The notes beneath the pieces are model-generated. The model had not been told where the DNA came from. It saw only the letters and a list, made by a program, of their open reading frames with translations, and ran no database searches. Positions 48,499 to 51,734 of a stretch of 51,734 nt of DNA are shown here, piece after piece. The position numbers and the translations under genes were made by a program. The stretch's first letter is position 1; each line of letters begins with the position of its first letter. Origin of the DNA: Scatosoma sp045588185 (GTDB lineage: Bacteria; Bacillota; Clostridia; Christensenellales; Borkfalkiaceae); the NCBI GenBank assembly GCA_045588185.1, contig JAZNDR010000019.1:1-51734 (forward strand), given 5' to 3'.

Positions 48499-49443
48499 AT
48501 GAAAATTTCTCTAATCGTTCCTTGCTATAACGAGGCGGAGGCTCTGCCCACCTTTTACGACGAGCTTGACCGCGTTACCAAGGAAATGCAAAATTACGAA
48601 TTTGAGCTGTTGTTTATCGACGACGGTTCGAAAGATAAAACGCTGGAAATTTTAAAGGAAAAGGCGAAAGAGGATAACCGCGTGAAATATATTTCCTTTT
48701 CCCGAAATTTTGGAAAAGAAGCGGCTATGTATGCAGGCTTTTGCAACGTTACAGGCGATTACGCCGCTATTATGGACGCGGATATGCAAGACCCGCCCTC
48801 GTTGCTCCCCAAAATGATGGAAATTCTGGAAACGGGGGAATACGACAGCGTGGCGACTCGCCGACAAACGCGCAAGGGCGAACCCAAGGTGCGTTCCTTT
48901 TTTGCCCGCCGATTTTATAAGCTAATGAAACGAATATCCGACGTGGATATCGTGGACGGCGCACGCGATTTCCGTTTAATGAAACGGAGTATGGTGGATT
49001 CTATCGTATCCATGAGTGAAAGCAACCGTTTTTCGAAAGGTATTTTCGGTTGGATAGGCTTTAAAACCTACTGGTTGCCTTACGAAAACGTCGAACGGGT
49101 AGCGGGAAAAAGCAAGTGGAGCTTTTGGAAGCTAATGAAATATTCTTTCGAAGGAATATTCAATTTCTCCGACGCGCCCTTGAAATTCGCTTCGTGGACG
49201 GGCTTCTTCTTTATGTTCGTATCGCTTATTATGACTTTGGTGGTATTTATCCGAACGCTGGTATTCGGCGATCCCGTTTCCGGCTGGCCCTCGCTCGTGT
49301 GTATTATTTTATTCGTAGGCGGAGTACAACTGTTTTGTTTAGGCGTAATCGGGCAGTATATTTCGAAAATATACAAAGAAACCAAGCACCGACCGCAATA
49401 TATCGTCGCGCAAACGAACAAAGAAGATATCGTGAAAAAATAA
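48499..49443 (+). CDS. GT2 family glycosyltransferase (GtrB/DPM1-like)
   Basis: A 314-aa membrane glycosyltransferase. The GT-A domain has VPCYNEAEALPTFYDEL, FIDDGSKDKT, MDADMQDPPSLLPKM and RDFRLMKR, close to GtrB/YkoT-type polyprenyl-phosphate sugar synthases. Two C-terminal transmembrane helices (about residues 235-295) anchor it. It probably charges undecaprenyl phosphate with a hexose for wall or lipid modification. It is a single-gene unit with its own strong promoter and terminator. The SD is weak (AAAAGGGCG). Confidence 0.92.
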   Translation: MKISLIVPCYNEAEALPTFYDELDRVTKEMQNYEFELLFIDDGSKDKTLEILKEKAKEDNRVKYISFSRNFGKEAAMYAGFCNVTGDYAAIMDADMQDPPSLLPKMMEILETGEYDSVATRRQTRKGEPKVRSFFARRFYKLMKRISDVDIVDGARDFRLMKRSMVDSIVSMSESNRFSKGIFGWIGFKTYWLPYENVERVAGKSKWSFWKLMKYSFEGIFNFSDAPLKFASWTGFFFMFVSLIMTLVVFIRTLVFGDPVSGWPSLVCIILFVGGVQLFCLGVIGQYISKIYKETKHRPQYIVAQTNKEDIVKK

Positions 49444-49445
49444 AT

Positions 49446-49475
49446 AAAAAAGGTCAGATAAATCTGACCTTTTTT
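49446..49475. terminator. bidirectional terminator after the glycosyltransferase
   Basis: The stem 49446-49458 with 49463-49475 is perfect (13 bp), loop TAAA, A6 and T6 ends. It lies right beside repeat copy R6. Confidence 0.85.
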
Positions 49476-49476
49476 C

Positions 49477-49712
49477 GTTCGCAATAGCGACTGACGCCTA
49501 ACGGCGTGAAAAGCGCAACTTACGGTTGCTTATCTTGGGGCTATTATGCGGGGTTTCACCCTCTTCTCGGGCAATGCAATGTGGACATTGCCCTCGGTCA
49601 CCGTTCGCGCGAAACATATGCGCTCACTCATCTCGTCCCTAAAAGGCATTATCAATGCCTTTCTTTACGGGTAACTCGTCCCACAAGGGACAATGTCCCT
49701 TGACCCTTGACC
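49477..49712 (-). repeat. hairpin-necklace repeat copy R6 (long form)
   Basis: Read on the minus strand it follows R1 hairpin by hairpin. The block 49566-49679 is the inverted twin of 231-344 with only about six differences by eye. The outer hairpins have changed more: ACGCC-GTTA-GGCGT replaces ACCGC/GCGGT. It begins about 12 bp after the mnmG stop in the mnmG direction. Confidence 0.85.
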
Positions 49713-49723
49713 ATTTACATATT

Positions 49724-51598
49724 TTATCTTGTGGCAAGCCATACCATTAGGACGGAAATATCGGCGGGGTTTACGCCTGAAATTCTGCCAGCCTGACCGA
49801 GGTTGAGCGGACGGACGCGGTTGAGCTTTTCTCTCGCTTCTAAGCGTAAGCCTAAAATATCGTCGTAGTTCATATCGGCGGGCAACGCTTTGTCCTCTAA
49901 ACGCTTCGCGCGTTCGATTTGTTCCAAGCCTTGCTTTAAGTACCCCTCGTACTTGACCGTGATTTCCGCCGTTTCCAAAACGTCTTTCGAGTATTCCGTA
50001 AATACGCCGAAATGCTGAATAATATCCTTTAAGGGAACGGAGCGTTTAAGCATATCCGCGTACGAAACACTCCCGCTCGTAGTGGCGTAGCCGTAGTTTT
50101 CCAAAAACGCCGATGCTTCCTTTTGTGCCACCCGTGTACGCAACGAAGCTAATAATTGCTCGTATTTTTCCTTTCGTGCAAGGTATCGTTCATACCGCTT
50201 TTTAGTGACCAAACCGCAGGCGTAGCCTTTCTCCGTCAAACGGAAATCGGCGTTGTCTTGCCGTAAACAGATACGGTGCTCGGCACGCGAAGTCATCATA
50301 CGGTACGGCTCGTCCGTGCCCTTGGTTACGAGGTCGTCGATAAGTACCCCGATATACGCCTCGTCGCGGCGCAAAATAAAGGGGGGGAGTCCACGAAGCT
50401 TTAACGAAGCGTTCAAGCCTGCCATAAGACCTTGCGCGGCGGCTTCTTCATAGCCCGAAGTGCCGTTGATTTGCCCCGCCGTGTATACGCCCTCTACTTT
50501 TTTGAATTCCAAAGTGGGAAGAACGTCGAGGGTGTCGATACAGTCGTATTCGATAGCGTAGCCGTAGCGCATAATGTCGGCGTGTTCCAAGCCCGCCACG
50601 GACGAATACATTGCGCGCTGTACGTCGTGCGGCATAGAGGTAGACATACCCTGCACGTACACTTCCAAGGTATCTGCGCCCTCGGGTTCGAGGAAGATTT
50701 GGTGGCGTTCCTTGTCCTTAAAGCGTACCACCTTCGTTTCAATCGAGGGGCAATACCGAGGCCCCGTCGATACGATCGTGCCGTTATAGAGGGGGGAGCG
50801 TTCGAGATTTTCCAAAATCACCCCGTGCGTTTGCAAATTCGTGTAAGTCAAATAGCAGGGCATTTTATTTTCGGGGGGCGTGTCGTGCATAAACGAGAAC
50901 GGATAAATATCCGTATCCCCGTTTTGAATTTCGCACTTCGAATAATCTACCGTCCGCCCGTCCACGCGCGCGGGCGTGCCCGTTTTAAATCTGCGTACGC
51001 TGAATCCAAGCTTTATCAAGCTTTCCGTTAAATGGTTTGCGGGCGCGAACCCGTTGGGACCTGATTTTTGTACGACTTGTCCCGTAATCGTTTCGCCGTT
51101 CAAATATACGCCCGTGCAAAGAATAACGGCTTTGCAGGAAATAATCCCGCCGTAGGTGGTTTTAACGCCCGTGCACTTACCGTTTTCGGTTAAGATTTCC
51201 GAAGCTTCCGCCTGAATGATACGCAAATTTTCCGTATTTTCCAGTACTCGCTTCATTTCTCTGTGATACGCGTTTTTATCCGATTGCGCGCGCAAGGATT
51301 GCACCGCCGCGCCCTTGCCCACGTTGAGCATACGGATTTGGAGCGCGGTTTTGTCCGCAACGATGCCCATTTCCCCGCCGAGCGCGTCAATTTCGCGAAC
51401 AAGATGCCCCTTTGCCGTACCGCCGATAGAGGGGTTGCAGGGTAAGAACGCAATGCTGTCAAGGTTGAGCGTCATCAGCGCGGTGGAAATCCCCGTCCGC
51501 GCCAAAGCGAGCGCGGCTTCGCAACCTGCGTGCCCCGCGCCCACGACCACCGCTTCCGCGGCATATTCCAAAAACGTGTGTTTATAGCTGTGTATCAT
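49724..51598 (-). CDS. mnmG: tRNA uridine-5-carboxymethylaminomethyl modification enzyme MnmG
   Basis: MnmG (GidA) uses FAD with MnmE to install cmnm5 at U34 of several tRNAs. The 624-aa product has the FAD motif VVGAGHAGCEAALA, PCNPSIGGTAKGHLVREIDALGG, GTGVYLNG-like CTGVYLNGETI, the GTPARVDGRTVDYSK segment and the conserved C-terminal EKLNRVRPLNLGQAGRISGVNPADISVLMVWL. No mnmE is in the window. The translation start at 51598 fits the family, although no strong SD is obvious upstream. 51599-51663 holds no recognised feature. Confidence 0.96.
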   Translation of the reverse strand: MIHSYKHTFLEYAAEAVVVGAGHAGCEAALALARTGISTALMTLNLDSIAFLPCNPSIGGTAKGHLVREIDALGGEMGIVADKTALQIRMLNVGKGAAVQSLRAQSDKNAYHREMKRVLENTENLRIIQAEASEILTENGKCTGVKTTYGGIISCKAVILCTGVYLNGETITGQVVQKSGPNGFAPANHLTESLIKLGFSVRRFKTGTPARVDGRTVDYSKCEIQNGDTDIYPFSFMHDTPPENKMPCYLTYTNLQTHGVILENLERSPLYNGTIVSTGPRYCPSIETKVVRFKDKERHQIFLEPEGADTLEVYVQGMSTSMPHDVQRAMYSSVAGLEHADIMRYGYAIEYDCIDTLDVLPTLEFKKVEGVYTAGQINGTSGYEEAAAQGLMAGLNASLKLRGLPPFILRRDEAYIGVLIDDLVTKGTDEPYRMMTSRAEHRICLRQDNADFRLTEKGYACGLVTKKRYERYLARKEKYEQLLASLRTRVAQKEASAFLENYGYATTSGSVSYADMLKRSVPLKDIIQHFGVFTEYSKDVLETAEITVKYEGYLKQGLEQIERAKRLEDKALPADMNYDDILGLRLEAREKLNRVRPLNLGQAGRISGVNPADISVLMVWLATR

Positions 51599-51663
51599 AA
51601 AATCCGTTTAAATCTTCGAGGGTTTCCATTACGAAAGCAAGGCAAAAACCCCGAATTTGTTTC

Positions 51664-51734
51664 TTACTTTTTCAAAACGATATTTTTAATATCGTCGATT
51701 TCCTTTGCCAAGCGGTCGTTGAGCTTTTCCAGCT
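51664..51734 (-). CDS. 3' end of an unidentified gene (partial)
   Basis: The minus-strand frame entering from the right edge encodes LEKLNDRLAKEIDDIKNIV followed by LKK and a TAA stop (51664-51666). The 22-residue C terminus looks like a helix or coiled coil. It is too short to assign. It lies upstream of mnmG in the same direction. Confidence 0.5.
   Translation of the reverse strand, partial: LEKLNDRLAKEIDDIKNIVLKK

Overview
The window looks like the chromosome of a Clostridia-class Firmicute, probably an uncultured gut-type lineage (inference). The reasons are the six-cysteine SCIFF peptide and its radical-SAM maturase next to yajC and secDF, a HemZ-type coproporphyrinogen dehydrogenase after relA, a YhaO/YhaN-like pair, a SpoIIQ-like peptidase, strong SD sequences, occasional TTG starts and many U-tailed hairpin terminators. 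No rRNA, canonical tRNA, CRISPR array, transposase or integrase was seen.

Layout. 1-3550: a hairpin-rich repeat, a D-Ala-D-X ligase, a ROK sugar kinase and an SDR oxidoreductase. 3560-6800: an accessory stretch with a WYL regulator coupled to an AT-rich PD-(D/E)XK nuclease-like gene, two overlapping very small ORFs and a stand-alone DnaB-type ATPase. 6800-14060: prmA, rsmE, mtaB, a HIT protein, a small secreted protein, a SpoIIQ-like M23 peptidase, an M1 metallopeptidase lipoprotein, an FmdB zinc ribbon, an apparently free-standing structured RNA and a small charged protein. 14150-24090: clpB, the YhaO/YhaN-like pair and a heterodimeric ABC exporter. 24090-27410 (minus strand): a PHP phosphatase and a polar amino-acid ABC importer. 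27500-45710: the tgt/yajC/SCIFF/secDF/recJ/relA/hemZ region, interrupted after tgt by four ABC exporter genes. 45720-51734: rpsO, pnp, a GT2 glycosyltransferase, mnmG on the minus strand and the end of one more minus-strand gene.

How the genes work together. Several sets form clear operons with 1-17 bp overlaps or short gaps: rsmE-mtaB, the YhaO/YhaN pair, the two exporter halves, the importer genes, secD-secF and MBL-hemZ. Translation quality control and RNA modification are well represented (prmA, rsmE, mtaB, tgt, mnmG, rpsO, pnp). The Sec accessory factors surround the SCIFF ranthipeptide system.

The most unusual content is non-coding. (1) Six copies of an interspersed 'necklace of hairpins' repeat; stems change by paired substitutions while order and many loops are kept, and five of six abut a stop codon. 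(2) A promoter-structured RNA-terminator unit at 13498-13717 whose predicted 5' end coincides with an 11-bp closing helix. (3) Repeated use of an intrinsic-terminator hairpin whose 3' arm carries or abuts the SD of the next gene; at three loci a -10 box sits at the edge of the 5' arm, so locally started transcripts would escape the hairpin. (4) A duplicated promoter/inverted-repeat box inside the WYL-nuclease accessory stretch.
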